DNA of 48,070 bases from Syntrophaceae bacterium UBA4778 (GTDB taxonomy: Bacteria > Desulfobacterota > Syntrophia > Syntrophales > UBA4778), in NCBI GenBank assembly GCA_002403175.1, contig DHHG01000190.1, positions 1 through 48,070 on the forward strand. The letters run 5' to 3'. Numbering within the stretch: the first letter of the stretch is position 1; each line of letters opens with the position of its first letter. Both the position numbers and the translations under genes were made by a program. The notes under the pieces are model-generated. The model made no database searches. It was not told the DNA's origin and worked only from the letters and a program-made list of their open reading frames with translations. Of the stretch, positions 15,485-24,511 are shown piece after piece.

Positions 15485-15632
15485 CGTCACGTGTCACTTA
15501 TTACCCATCACTGTCTTCAGAAGCCGTTACTCTGTTCACTATTTACTTTTCACACACACTTTGGTCCCTAAATCCTGCCTTTTCACTCCCGTTACTATTT
15601 TTAAAGCCTGTCACCCGTCACTCGTAACTCTC
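15479..15632 (+). repeat. Mixed degenerate repeat arrays
   Basis: GTTACCCGTCACGTGTCACTT units (15479-15513), TTCACTATTTACTTTTCAC units (15535-15555) and GTCACCCGTCACTCGTAAC units (15610-15628) fill the gap between the toxin promoter region and the exosortase gene. The last array lies inside the exosortase coding frame and encodes its final residues. Confidence 0.8.
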
Positions 15633-16482
15633 TTTTCCGCAGAAAAAGAAGCACCGGCAGCATCAAAAGCAGCGCCAGAACAAAAAAGGGCGCCCCACCC
15701 TCACGGTGAAGCGAACTCTGCAAAATTCTCGGATCGACATAGGTTCCCAATAACGTTAGTGTCAGGATACGGACCGCATTTTTGAACATCGCAATCGGCA
15801 AAACAAACGCTATCAATATGACTCTTGTCCACGTGGCATGCAAGAACAAATAGCCCGCCAGAAGCGCTGTTATAAAAAGTGCTATACACGACCTTATGCC
15901 GCTGCATTGTTTTGCTACCTCGACGCTCATGCCCGACAGATGAAAAACAAACCCCTCTCGCACAAAGGGTACACCGGTCATTGTCAATAGCAGATTTGTT
16001 ATTTCTGTTGATCCGGCCTGCAAGAAATCTATCATTCCGCTCATCAGGAATTCCGGTAGCGGGACTATAAAGATCATTAATAGAAGCGGAAATATAGCTG
16101 TCCTATAACTCCGTGCACCATACAAGCTCATGAAAGCGCCGTTTATAAAGACTACGCCGGAGAGGGCTATAACTGCCGTAAAATCATTCCGGCTGAAACT
16201 ATTCGCTGCATAAAAGATCCCAATCAAATACAAGAGCAAACCCAATAGCATGATTATGCTGCCAGATAGAATCGAGTATTGCAAATCAGAAAAAATTGTC
16301 TTCTTCTGTTTGTAAACAAGATACACGCTTACGAACGGGATGAGAATGATGTGAGTATAATATACACTGTACCCTCCAGAACTTTCAAAATCCTGGAGCG
16401 GCTTAAAAACCATAAAGAGCGCAACGGCACAGGCAATTAGAAACAGTATATTGCGTTTATTGAAAAGCTCATCAATTTTCAT
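15601..16482 (-). CDS. Exosortase (PEP-CTERM-processing transpeptidase)
   Basis: The protein has 293 residues with about eight membrane helices. The exosortase catalytic triad is complete: Cys193 in VAKQCSGIRS, Arg238 in KNAVRILTL and His259 in LHREGGAPFF. It should cut PEP-CTERM proteins at the inner membrane and attach them to a lipid or polysaccharide carrier. It lacks the fused EpsI domain of some XrtA forms; the subtype cannot be fixed by eye. The last residues, RVTGDRL, are encoded by a GTGACGGGTGACAGG repeat array, so the native C-terminus has been replaced or extended. CAGGAGGA precedes the ATG. PEP-CTERM substrates lie at 1072 and 6387. Confidence 0.93.
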   Translation of the reverse strand: MKIDELFNKRNILFLIACAVALFMVFKPLQDFESSGGYSVYYTHIILIPFVSVYLVYKQKKTIFSDLQYSILSGSIIMLLGLLLYLIGIFYAANSFSRNDFTAVIALSGVVFINGAFMSLYGARSYRTAIFPLLLMIFIVPLPEFLMSGMIDFLQAGSTEITNLLLTMTGVPFVREGFVFHLSGMSVEVAKQCSGIRSCIALFITALLAGYLFLHATWTRVILIAFVLPIAMFKNAVRILTLTLLGTYVDPRILQSSLHREGGAPFFVLALLLMLPVLLFLRKRELRVTGDRL

Positions 16483-16644
16483 CCAGCTTAATCCTCCTGA
16501 GGATCACGAGCAGTAGAACTCAATGTATATGTATTTAATGCGAATTTTTATAGGATTATATTTTGAAGCAGGTGAGTCGATTGACAATGGTATATTTGTA
16601 CTACTCACTACTACTTAAGAAATGAATGGCATTCGCCTGAGATT

Positions 16645-16771
16645 TTCTATTTACTTATTACTAATCACGATTTACTGGGTCTTTACTATTTACTTTTCAC
16701 TATTGACCAGATTTTTTCTATTCACTATTTACTTTTCACTTATATACCTGTTACCCGTAACTTGTCACTCA
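16645..16771 (+). repeat. Long mixed repeat array before the exosortase gene
   Basis: Units of TTTACTATT/TTCACTATT type (16646-16741) change at 16747 to GTTACCCGTAACTTGTCACTC. The array ends by supplying the stop codon of the FemAB-like gene at 16765. The neighbouring 16483-16644 stretch is A/T-rich and holds no gene; it probably contains the exosortase promoter. Confidence 0.8.
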
Positions 16772-17949
16772 TTCTTGAAGAGCAGTCTCTTCTTCAAGAA
16801 TGGATTCGAATTGATATATGGCATAAGCAGGTTATACGCCCCCCTTATTAACGGATTACAAATATAGATAAATCCTTCGGTAAGCTGCATCACTTCACCA
16901 CCGAAACTGAGTTTAAAATAAGAATAGGTTTGCGTGTGCTCACTTTTCAGTGCTTCACCACGCCGAATCAGCGCAGCGGTCGTTTTATCAATCGCCCCTA
17001 TGTCTGCATAGCTATAACCATTGGCCTTTGCCCACTTGAGTGTTTCCCAGTTGAGAAAATCGTTCGGGTGTAACTTGGAATGATTTCCTGACCAACCAAC
17101 CTTCCAGAGATATGCTGTGTCACCAAAAGGTATAAGAAGTTGTGCCGATATGAATTCGCCATCCAATCCAGAAAAGAATAATTTTATATTTCCATTCCGC
17201 GAAAATACATCCCACAATTTTTCCAGAAATTTTACATCAGACGGGCTCGGGCTTACTTTCTGCCTTTGACAACTCGTACGCATAAAGCTGAAAAAGGTAG
17301 TCAAATCTTTTTTATCCGCCTCGATCATACCCAAACCATTCTTCACGGCTTTTCTAATATTTTTTCTATTAGACGGGCTTACTCGGCTGAAAATAGCTGC
17401 TTCATCATCTCTTAGGTCAACCAGAACGGTATTGTCCTTAATCATGTATTGCAAATGATTGTCTGAAAATCCCGTTTTCTTCAGTAATTTCGGGACGATT
17501 TTGTCCCGGTCAGGAGGCTGAACAATCAACGCATTTATATGGTTTGACCTCGCAACTTTTTTCAAAATCTTAATCACAAAATTCACAACACTAGCATCGT
17601 TTGAACTGACGACTGGCCCTTTCAGCACAAGGCCAATTTTCCCCAAATGAGATTTTGTCCGGACCAGAATTTGAAACCCACCGACAATAGTATCATCATG
17701 AGTGATAATTATGATAAGCGGCTTCCATCCATCCAGGATTCTTACTTGGGCCCACTTGCTTGTTTGATGAAATTGCCCATAAGGTGTGCTGTCCAGAAAG
17801 CCATCCCAATTCGGGTCATCAGGCAAATTAGATTTCCAGGCAGTCAGAATGCCGAAATCAGTCAGTTCGGAAAACAGCTCTGAATAATCAGCGCCGTTCC
17901 TTACGAAATTGGCGGTCAATTTCTGCTTTTGTAAATTACTGATGTGCAA
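16765..17949 (-). CDS. FemAB-like GNAT-fold aminoacyl/acyl transferase
   Basis: The protein has 394 residues. A FemAB/GNAT tandem fold is suggested by FHQTSKWAQVRILDGWKPLI, RVSPSNRKNIRKAVKNGL (typical of the FemAB core) and the C-terminal LWKVGWSGNHSKLHPNDFLNWETLKWAKANGYSYADIGAID, where the H-P-N-L-W-K-W-Y-D-G pattern is diagnostic. Related proteins add amino acids to peptidoglycan or, in exosortase loci, act in an unknown surface modification. It is the first of four such proteins in the window. The reading frame ends in the first TGA of a repeat array. It may be co-transcribed with the exosortase, 283 bases downstream. Confidence 0.85.
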   Translation of the reverse strand: MHISNLQKQKLTANFVRNGADYSELFSELTDFGILTAWKSNLPDDPNWDGFLDSTPYGQFHQTSKWAQVRILDGWKPLIIIITHDDTIVGGFQILVRTKSHLGKIGLVLKGPVVSSNDASVVNFVIKILKKVARSNHINALIVQPPDRDKIVPKLLKKTGFSDNHLQYMIKDNTVLVDLRDDEAAIFSRVSPSNRKNIRKAVKNGLGMIEADKKDLTTFFSFMRTSCQRQKVSPSPSDVKFLEKLWDVFSRNGNIKLFFSGLDGEFISAQLLIPFGDTAYLWKVGWSGNHSKLHPNDFLNWETLKWAKANGYSYADIGAIDKTTAALIRRGEALKSEHTQTYSYFKLSFGGEVMQLTEGFIYICNPLIRGAYNLLMPYINSNPFLKKRLLFKNE

Positions 17950-18039
17950 GATTGGCTTTTATTCGATGTAAAAATTTAATGATTTGCCTTGAAAGGGATA
18001 TACGCTGAAAACCAAATACGACTCTGATTCATTACTCAG

Positions 18040-18290
18040 AATTTCCGGCTTGCTAACTTTTTACTTTTTACCTTGTGACTAACTTCAAGTTAGTCACCGG
18101 TCAAATCGCTGCGACATTGCACCTGTCATTTATTGCTTGTCACTCGTCACCATTCCTTATTGTAACCCGTTACTTGTTACTCGTGACTTGTCACTGCTGC
18201 GTTAGCCGCTATTTACTATTTACCATTCACTATTCACAGATTTCATCCCGTCACCAGTAACCTGTCACCCGTCACTATCCGTTGCCTTCT
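18040..18290. repeat. Repeat block with a perfect 11-bp-arm palindrome
   Basis: GTGACTAACTT, one base, then its exact reverse complement lie at 18075-18097. GTCAAATCGC (18100) and GCTTGTCACTCGT (18135) follow, as in 11594-11667. Further GTAACCCGTTACTTG and TTTACTATTTACC units run to about 18285. This last part lies inside the coding frame of the CFI-box protein. Confidence 0.82.
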
Positions 18291-19022
18291 TCTGTAAACA
18301 ATGATCGCCACCATCGCAATTATCAGAACCGCGCTCATCCATGGATACTGAATTCCAAATATCAGAGGTGTCAGAGCCCAACGGGTGATCATACGAAGAC
18401 TATCATGCTGCCGGATATAATCGGCGAACGGCGGAGAATGTTTGTAATAGAATTTCACAAATGCTTTACCCATTGCATTCTTCAGCAGCACATGATCTCT
18501 AAATTGCCTGAGGACATACACGTGCGGGTCCAGGTAAGAGCCGAATGCTGCTGTGGCTATGAAGCAGCCTCCGCCACCGCCGCTTTCCCCCGATGAAGAA
18601 ATACTTGCATTGGAGACCACAGCTGCATTGGCCGCAATCACATACTCAGTGGAATACTCACCTTCAAGACCACTATCGTCAATCGCCGTAATAACAAAAT
18701 AATAGGCTTTGCTGTCATCTAAAATATGAAACGCTATTTCTGTATATGACTTGTCGATTGTTATCGTTTTCGGTCCGTCAGGATCAATATTGTAGGAAAC
18801 GCCTCCTACTGTATACGATGCGGCATAATCGGCGGAATCGAGAGAATTTACATTCCCTGAAATAGTGTAATAATAGATTTTATATGATTGGAGGTATGCA
18901 GCATCAATGCTTGGATCCCACTGCAGGGTGACATATCGGTCGGCAGCGAAAGAACTGACACCGCTCATGAACAACAGAATCAAAACCGCCGCCCAGATAC
19001 CGATCAACATCCTCCATCTCAT
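18243..19022 (-). CDS. Secreted protein with a CFI-box C-terminal sorting domain
   Basis: The protein has 259 residues. A signal peptide (to about 27) is followed by a fibronectin-III-like region (about 30-132; [40 protein letters not shown]). A Gly-rich linker then leads to the CFI-box domain: [38 protein letters not shown], then a membrane helix and RRRQR. Proteins with this C-terminal box are exported and probably anchored, with the Cys as a processing or modification point; this is inferred from family pattern. The final [10 protein letters not shown] is encoded by a repeat array and follows the expected basic end, so the original stop was probably lost. It lies next to the exosortase. 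Confidence 0.85.
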   Translation of the reverse strand: MRWRMLIGIWAAVLILLFMSGVSSFAADRYVTLQWDPSIDAAYLQSYKIYYYTISGNVNSLDSADYAASYTVGGVSYNIDPDGPKTITIDKSYTEIAFHILDDSKAYYFVITAIDDSGLEGEYSTEYVIAANAAVVSNASISSSGESGGGGGCFIATAAFGSYLDPHVYVLRQFRDHVLLKNAMGKAFVKFYYKHSPPFADYIRQHDSLRMITRWALTPLIFGIQYPWMSAVLIIAMVAIIVYRRRQRIVTGDRLLVTG

Positions 19023-19380
19023 AATTCACCTCTTTTGGCTGGCTTTTAATCAGGTTGGATTCAACATGGATCCTTCTCCTTTTTCAGTACTTAATATCGG
19101 ATAATCGTCTGTTATCCGTGTGATGATGATCACTAATTTTAATTTATTCAGCTTTAATTATGATTTCTTTAGATTTACAAGAATTTTATTCGGAGAATTG
19201 ATTGAAAACAAAATATTTCAGCATTGCGGCAAAAAAGCCAAACAACATACAACTTTGAGCAGAAAGCACCAGCAGTTTCTTTACTTTATCAGGACGCCTT
19301 AGCGCCTCGCCGGCCATGGCCAGGCGAGGCCGATTTAGGGTTCCAAAATCAAAAGACCGTTGCTAATGTGATCGTTTCCT
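19023..19380. other. Gap with a strong GC hairpin, no gene
   Basis: The region is A/T-rich apart from 19304-19330, where GCCTCGCC and GGCGAGGC flank the palindrome GGCCATGGCC. No T-run follows, so it looks like a REP-type hairpin more than a terminator. No open frame is convincing. Confidence 0.5.
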
Positions 19381-20778
19381 CTACTTCCAGGTCGGAGGAG
19401 CAGGTTTTCTGAGCGGGTGCGGATAGGTATAGGGCGTATAATAAGCTGTCCATGTATTTGGCGCTGTGCATTTATAGAGCGTTCCGGAAATAGGTGACAT
19501 CGGCTTTTTCCCCACCATACCCGTCAGGTTCGAACAGGATTGATTTGTAGCCCAGTATCCTACCCCAGTCGTGCAAGTAGCGGGACGAGCAGAGAGGGTT
19601 CCGCAGCCTATACCCGACGTCCCGTTGAAATTAACATTATAGTTAAAGAAGTCAGAATTCTCTACGATGGGGTCAGACTCACAGCCATATGCAGCACCAG
19701 GGTCATAAACCGTCGCTGGCTTTTCAGTACCGTTGGCTAAATTTTTCCAGTAGTATGTGTTCTCCACCTTTTGATTAAAACTACCCGTTGCTTGGCACGA
19801 GTTACAATAATACTGAGTAACCCCATTATAAGGGTTTGTAGTTCCAGAAAGCGTGTTGTAGAATTGCAATAACCATCCACCTCTCTGGGCCATCCATCGG
19901 TAAGCACCCACTTGATTAACAATCTTATTTCCGTAATACTCCGCTACCATTGTCGAATAATTTGCGCAACCTGCTGTCCCTGTTCCACCAGGAGGACTTT
20001 GTAATCCGTGTAGATCCCAAAACTCTGTTGAAGTCGGTACGTTTGTGTAATCCCAAGTGTTGTATCTTACCACTACACGCCCGCCCTGTCCTGCTTCCAT
20101 CCATCCCTCATATCCAGGATAAACGTAAGGCGTAGAAAACTGGATTGCATTATCCTCAAAATATAAATTCTGCTCCACGCCATAAGCCTGCGTTTGATTT
20201 TCCCATGAGTTATAATCGTTACCATATATTCCAAGCGGTATTGCTATTCTATCAAAGATATTCGAAGCAACAGCCCCATAAACCATACCCCTGATATATA
20301 GACCTCTCCCGCTAGGGGAAACATTTTTAAAAGTATTGTTCTTTACAACAAGATTCACATAATTTGTGGCTGACGTGTTATTAACGCGAATCACGCCTGC
20401 GTTCCCTATAGAGGAGTCGTTAGCATCAAACGTAAATCCGTTAATGAACAGGGTATCGTGCGCAGATTGTGCAGATGCGTCTGGCGTCCAGTATATAAAC
20501 GTCAACTGACCAGTTATGGTGGTGTTTCCATTTCCTACCAGCTTCACACCACGAGTAAGGGGAAGAGTACTAGTCCACGTGGCATTTCCAGATACCCTGA
20601 TCACGTCACCTGCCAAAGCACTAGCTACACAGGTACTTACCGAATTATAGTCAGCTGAACTTGACCAACTTGGACTTGTGCCAGTACAAGCAGCCCAAGA
20701 AGAAATTGGGAGAAAAAGGTAAATAATAATTTGACACCAAAAAACAACACGCCAAATAATATTCTTATTTGATTTCAT
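19381..20778 (-). CDS. Secreted parallel beta-helix (pectate-lyase-like) protein
   Basis: The protein has 465 residues. A signal peptide (to about 29, ISSWAA) precedes a region with right-handed beta-helix features: AGDVIRVSGNATWTS, GVKLVGNGNTTITG, then repeated short strands with Asn (NLVVKNNTFKN, YGAVASNIFDRI, YFEDNAIQF, VVRYNTWDY). Several Cys pairs suggest disulphides outside the cell. ATG at 20778 has GGAGGAG 6 bases upstream; an ATG six codons earlier overlaps that site and was rejected. There is no PEP-CTERM signal. It may bind or cut the local polysaccharide, but no catalytic residues can be assigned. It could be co-transcribed with the gene at 22550. Confidence 0.78.
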   Translation of the reverse strand: MKSNKNIIWRVVFWCQIIIYLFLPISSWAACTGTSPSWSSSADYNSVSTCVASALAGDVIRVSGNATWTSTLPLTRGVKLVGNGNTTITGQLTFIYWTPDASAQSAHDTLFINGFTFDANDSSIGNAGVIRVNNTSATNYVNLVVKNNTFKNVSPSGRGLYIRGMVYGAVASNIFDRIAIPLGIYGNDYNSWENQTQAYGVEQNLYFEDNAIQFSTPYVYPGYEGWMEAGQGGRVVVRYNTWDYTNVPTSTEFWDLHGLQSPPGGTGTAGCANYSTMVAEYYGNKIVNQVGAYRWMAQRGGWLLQFYNTLSGTTNPYNGVTQYYCNSCQATGSFNQKVENTYYWKNLANGTEKPATVYDPGAAYGCESDPIVENSDFFNYNVNFNGTSGIGCGTLSARPATCTTGVGYWATNQSCSNLTGMVGKKPMSPISGTLYKCTAPNTWTAYYTPYTYPHPLRKPAPPTWK

Positions 20779-20915
20779 TTTCTTCTCCTCCTCCATACCT
20801 TAAAAACGATATACACTTGATATGCCAGCAAAAGATATGACCGCTTAAAGTTGTTTCGGACAGCGTCTGTCTATACACCATTACAAGAAAGATGACACTT
20901 AATCTGTGTCGTAAA

Positions 20916-22550
20916 TCACCTGATCAAGCCATACTTGCTAACCGTACGCTCAATAAAGTTTTTTTCCCAACCGTTAGATATATAATACCCATTCGGCAAT
21001 TCTGTTCTTACTGGTATCTTTTGCCCATCTTCAAATCTTTCTCTTAGCCAGCTAATAACTTGCAACGTAAATCCCATCAAGTAAAGTGGAAATGACGTCA
21101 TTGATATAGGCAACATGGGACGGAAGGTCTTATATGTCAATATTCTCGCCACACGCTGGTCCAACTTTGCCATTGCGTTTTGTTGAACCAGGGCATTCCC
21201 CCCCAAGCTTCGATGATTGCCCCAAAGTATTGGCGCTACACGAAGCGCCAAGTCCAAGATGGCGTAATTACTGTATGGTTCAATCTGATAGCCTGATTGA
21301 TTGAAGGCCGAAAGAATGAATGACGCATAGCGCGTTGTGTCAAGCAGATTGAATAGACGAATATAATCGCGATCGTCGCCATCGCTCAATTGGAAATGGG
21401 CTTTTGTTCTCCTAAACTCATCATAAAGCGCTTGTTGAAAATAGTTCCAAAAATCATCTTCAACCCATAAAGCTTTCTTTGCGTTTTCAATCCTCGATTG
21501 AACATATTCTTCAATTGAGTTCCATGGTATAGGCATGAAGAGTTCGGTTCCAAAAACACCACCAAAACCCAATGAATAGGATGCCGCACTGTCTATGAGA
21601 GGCGTAATTGAACTATTATAGGTTGGAGAAAATCCCTCAGTCAGTTCGCGAAACCTTTCTTCATCTCGGCCCAACTGGAATGGAAAAGCGTCAACAGGAA
21701 TATTTCGCACCCTAGCGACTTTTTTGGCAACCTCCAAGTCCTTCACGGAACTAACCTTTTCGGACGAAACTGCCGTTCTATAGTGGATATTCCTAAACTG
21801 TTCAGCTGCGATTGAGGCAACTAACCGACTATCTCGACCTCCCGTCAGGGATGCTGCAACAGCAGAATTTTTAAACTCACGGCGATGGATGATGGTTCTT
21901 AAGGTTGACAGGAGTTCATTAGACAATTGGGTGCAATCCGATATTTTTTTGTTATCGATAGTATAGACAACTGACCCAAGTCGGAAACTAGAATTTGACA
22001 AATCTATTACGAGATATTCATAAGGCAGCAACCATTTTATCCTTTTGTGTCCTGTCGTGCGTCCGATCCAAGTAGGATAAAGTATGTGTCGCATAGCAAG
22101 AAACTCCCAAACCTTATACATGTCGAGATCGCTGGAATTTGTTTGCACCAGATCCTCAACTTTCGAGAATGAGGACGAAACTACCAATCCATCACCGGAA
22201 TAGAAAACGTTTCGAACCCCCATGAAGTCTGAAAAGATATAAAGATTATTATCCTTTTTGATAATCAGCACATACTGGCCAACAAGCTTCTTCTTTAAAT
22301 CGCCAATCTGTGATTCTTGGAAGGATGTAAGAATCTGTGATAATGTCTCCTGAGATGAATCACCGTCAAGATAACAAGTATAGCCAACGGAGGCAATGGC
22401 GTCAGAGCCATTACGAACGAGGCAGAATGTGCCCTGTTTACCATATATCATGCAATCAAAGCGCGGACCGCTACTTATCCACTCAATTTTTTCATTCTGA
22501 TTTATTGAATAATTATCCAACGTTTTTAGTTTAAGGATTATATCTGCCAT
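20916..22550 (-). CDS. Asparagine-synthase-like protein lacking the glutaminase cysteine
   Basis: The protein has 544 residues. The N-terminal part (about 1-150) has the Ntn-hydrolase-like fold of class II amidotransferases (LVGQYVLIIKK, YIFSDFMGVRNVFYS), but the protein starts MADI and lacks the Cys2 nucleophile. The C-terminal synthetase part carries the ATP pyrophosphatase loop SLTGGRDSR at 234-242. It probably activates a carboxyl group with ATP and transfers an amine other than glutamine-derived ammonia, or uses free ammonia. Similar proteins occur in exopolysaccharide loci, where they may amidate sugar acids. A good sigma-54 promoter lies just upstream, so it may belong to the PrsR regulon. 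Confidence 0.82.
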   Translation of the reverse strand: MADIILKLKTLDNYSINQNEKIEWISSGPRFDCMIYGKQGTFCLVRNGSDAIASVGYTCYLDGDSSQETLSQILTSFQESQIGDLKKKLVGQYVLIIKKDNNLYIFSDFMGVRNVFYSGDGLVVSSSFSKVEDLVQTNSSDLDMYKVWEFLAMRHILYPTWIGRTTGHKRIKWLLPYEYLVIDLSNSSFRLGSVVYTIDNKKISDCTQLSNELLSTLRTIIHRREFKNSAVAASLTGGRDSRLVASIAAEQFRNIHYRTAVSSEKVSSVKDLEVAKKVARVRNIPVDAFPFQLGRDEERFRELTEGFSPTYNSSITPLIDSAASYSLGFGGVFGTELFMPIPWNSIEEYVQSRIENAKKALWVEDDFWNYFQQALYDEFRRTKAHFQLSDGDDRDYIRLFNLLDTTRYASFILSAFNQSGYQIEPYSNYAILDLALRVAPILWGNHRSLGGNALVQQNAMAKLDQRVARILTYKTFRPMLPISMTSFPLYLMGFTLQVISWLRERFEDGQKIPVRTELPNGYYISNGWEKNFIERTVSKYGLIR

Positions 22551-22591
22551 TTATGAACCTTTCTAAGCTTGTTGTTTTGGCTTCATATACA

Positions 22592-22607
22592 TGCAATTAT
22601 AGCACCA
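22592..22607 (-). promoter_or_regulatory. Sigma-54 -24/-12 promoter upstream of the asparagine-synthase-like gene
   Basis: Read on the minus strand the site is TGGTGCTATAATTGCA. TGG and TTGCA are both present and GG/GC are exactly 10 bases apart. The start would be near 22581, giving a 30-base leader, the same as at the first PEP-CTERM gene. An A/T-rich stretch with a dyad (TGTTGA at 22677 with TCAACA at 22710) lies 70-110 bases upstream and could bind the activator. Confidence 0.68.
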
Positions 22608-22730
22608 TGTTTAATCAATTAGGATGGCGCGCGATATCAATGCGTTATAAGTAGATAACCAGAACATATATTTAAATGTTGACAAATTTTAGAATATTTT
22701 GTCTATGTTTCAACAAAAGTGTATTTTTTA

Positions 22731-23663
22731 TCACAAAAGCTTTTCTGGAAGCTTAATCAATTTTCCCAACGATTCCTGAGCAGCCGGTGGATAATCCGGG
22801 TCCGCACAACCGTGCGGCGTAAAAGTCATTTCTCCAAAAACTGCTTTGCCCCTGATACTATAAAAATCTATGCGTACAAACGGAAAAGGCTTCGCCAATC
22901 TTTCAGCAGCTTCAATCATTTCATCATAGGCCTCAGGTTTTGAAATATTTCTGTTTGAAAGCAGGCTCTCTTTGTCATAGGGCAGCTTATTTTTCCACTC
23001 TCTATCATAATGATCAAATTTTGCACTTCCCGTATTTCGTGCGCTGCATACCATTGTTGAATGCGCTTTTCCATGAAAGCAATATACCTTATAATCAGTG
23101 GGGATATTGCCGGACATATCATCCAAGTAACACTCACATATTATACGAGGCTTTATCGAGGCATAATGAATTTCTCCACCCACCTTGCTTATATCTTTTT
23201 TCATCCACAAATCTAGTTTGCGCTTGGCTTCGCACCAGTCCAAATCTGCCTTGCTTTTACAAATAATATTAGTACCGCAACCATGTGTGCACTTCAAAAC
23301 AAACTGATCCGGAAGAGTATCATAATCAATTTCACTGCTCTTTTCATAAAGACCTAGCAATTCAGGTAAAATATGACCTAAACCATTCGCTATGACATAA
23401 GAACGTACGGCGTACTTATCAGCACACTGTATCTTTAGAGGATGCCGCCAATAAAGCATAAGCCACATAAGCTTTTCGTCAAAACTCTGGGGGTTTTTAA
23501 GGTTAGGCTTTTTACCCATAGTTGTCACATAGTGATATTTCGCTAACAACACAGGTGAGAGAGCATACAAAAGCGTTTTGGACCAAGTGGTCATCACGGA
23601 ATAGCATTCCATTATCCATTTATTTTTCTTTAAGATGCGCTTGATCTTCGATGGCGACGGCAT
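22731..23663 (-). CDS. TupA-like ATP-grasp protein
   Basis: The protein has 310 residues. It has the TupA-like ATP-grasp pattern: NPQSFDEKLMWLMLYWRHPL, CADKYAVRSYV, LPDQFVLKCTHGCGTNIICK, PRIICECYLDD, DYKVYCFHGKA and a final FVRIDFYS...FGEMTFTPHGC, where D-(F/L)Y and GE-TF-P are the metal/ATP residues. Members are found in capsule and teichuronopeptide loci. They are thought to ligate amino acids to sugar acids or otherwise activate carboxylates. Here it follows the GNAT gene at 24393 by 46 bases in the same direction, in a run of genes that could modify the polysaccharide with amino acids. Confidence 0.85.
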   Translation of the reverse strand: MPSPSKIKRILKKNKWIMECYSVMTTWSKTLLYALSPVLLAKYHYVTTMGKKPNLKNPQSFDEKLMWLMLYWRHPLKIQCADKYAVRSYVIANGLGHILPELLGLYEKSSEIDYDTLPDQFVLKCTHGCGTNIICKSKADLDWCEAKRKLDLWMKKDISKVGGEIHYASIKPRIICECYLDDMSGNIPTDYKVYCFHGKAHSTMVCSARNTGSAKFDHYDREWKNKLPYDKESLLSNRNISKPEAYDEMIEAAERLAKPFPFVRIDFYSIRGKAVFGEMTFTPHGCADPDYPPAAQESLGKLIKLPEKLL

Positions 23664-23709
23664 ACCCTTCCTTTATCACTCACAATTTATTAAGGACCAA
23701 CCCTCACGC

Positions 23710-24393
23710 TTATAAAAATGCTTTCCAAATGATTTCAGGTGTCTTAAATACAGATATAAATGTTCTTTGTTGATTAGATCTATGTTTCCGTACACAAAAG
23801 CATCTAATAAACCAATATCGCTTGTAATAAACAATTTGATATTCTCTAAATCCTATTTTTTTATCCATTTTTAGTGCGGTTGCATTGCTCGGATCTACTA
23901 CCTCTATGAGATTTTTAATCCCTTCTTTCTTCAAATAATGAAAGATTTCTCTCTTTAATTTATATGCAATTCCTCTATTTCGAAATTCAGGTATAGTATA
24001 GACACCCGTTATATAGATCATATCCTGAGGAATATGCATATGTAAATCAAACCAAGATATGGTTGACTGTTTTTTCTCTGCCCAGAGAAAAAACACAATC
24101 CTACCGTTCTCTTTTAAAACGAACAAACGATGGCCGTTTTGAAGACGATAAATGGCATCTTCCTTCCTAAACCAATAATCATTATACTTTTGCTCTTTTT
24201 CAATATCCTCTTTTGTTGGCATGAGAAAATCATACGACTCATCGTTGAAATTGTTCAATGCATTACCTAAATCAAGTTGCAAAAATATGAGTGCACGGTT
24301 AAAATATTTAAAGCCTAATCCATCTAAAAAGCGCTTTAAAAATCGTAAAAATCCATTTTGTCTATAATATTTTATTACATTTATAAGCATCAT
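23710..24393 (-). CDS. GNAT-family N-acetyltransferase
   Basis: The protein has 227 residues. The acetyl-CoA-binding motif A is clear: ITGVYTIPEFRNRGIAYKLK (about 129-147, V-P-(x)-R-(x)-R-G-I-A). It is followed by LIEVVDPSNATALKMDKKIGFR, the typical N-A-x-(K/L)-G-F end of the fold. The N-terminal 60 residues are basic and hydrophobic. It probably acetylates an amino group on a sugar or amino-acid part of the polymer. The codons are more A/T-rich than its neighbours. Ribosome site not obvious; ATG at 24393 is the second of two neighbouring ATGs. Confidence 0.8.
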   Translation of the reverse strand: MMLINVIKYYRQNGFLRFLKRFLDGLGFKYFNRALIFLQLDLGNALNNFNDESYDFLMPTKEDIEKEQKYNDYWFRKEDAIYRLQNGHRLFVLKENGRIVFFLWAEKKQSTISWFDLHMHIPQDMIYITGVYTIPEFRNRGIAYKLKREIFHYLKKEGIKNLIEVVDPSNATALKMDKKIGFREYQIVYYKRYWFIRCFCVRKHRSNQQRTFISVFKTPEIIWKAFL

Positions 24394-24511
24394 TTTCTAA
24401 TCGCAGTTTTGAAAGACATCTTTTGTCAAAAAATCCAATCTAACTCCGGCTTTAAAGTAGTACGAGCTAATACTCACCCCATTTAAAAAATACAATATCC
24501 TTGAAGATCGT
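24394..24511. other. Short A/T-rich gap, nothing recognised
   Basis: This 118-base stretch between the CapA-like gene and the GNAT gene shows no repeat, hairpin or promoter that stands out. Confidence 0.3.

Noticed and set aside
19222..19240. A GG-N10-GC match upstream of the CFI-box gene, on the minus strand
   Set aside because: The -12 part reads CCGCAA and not TTGCA, and the leader would be about 190 bases; too weak to list as a promoter.
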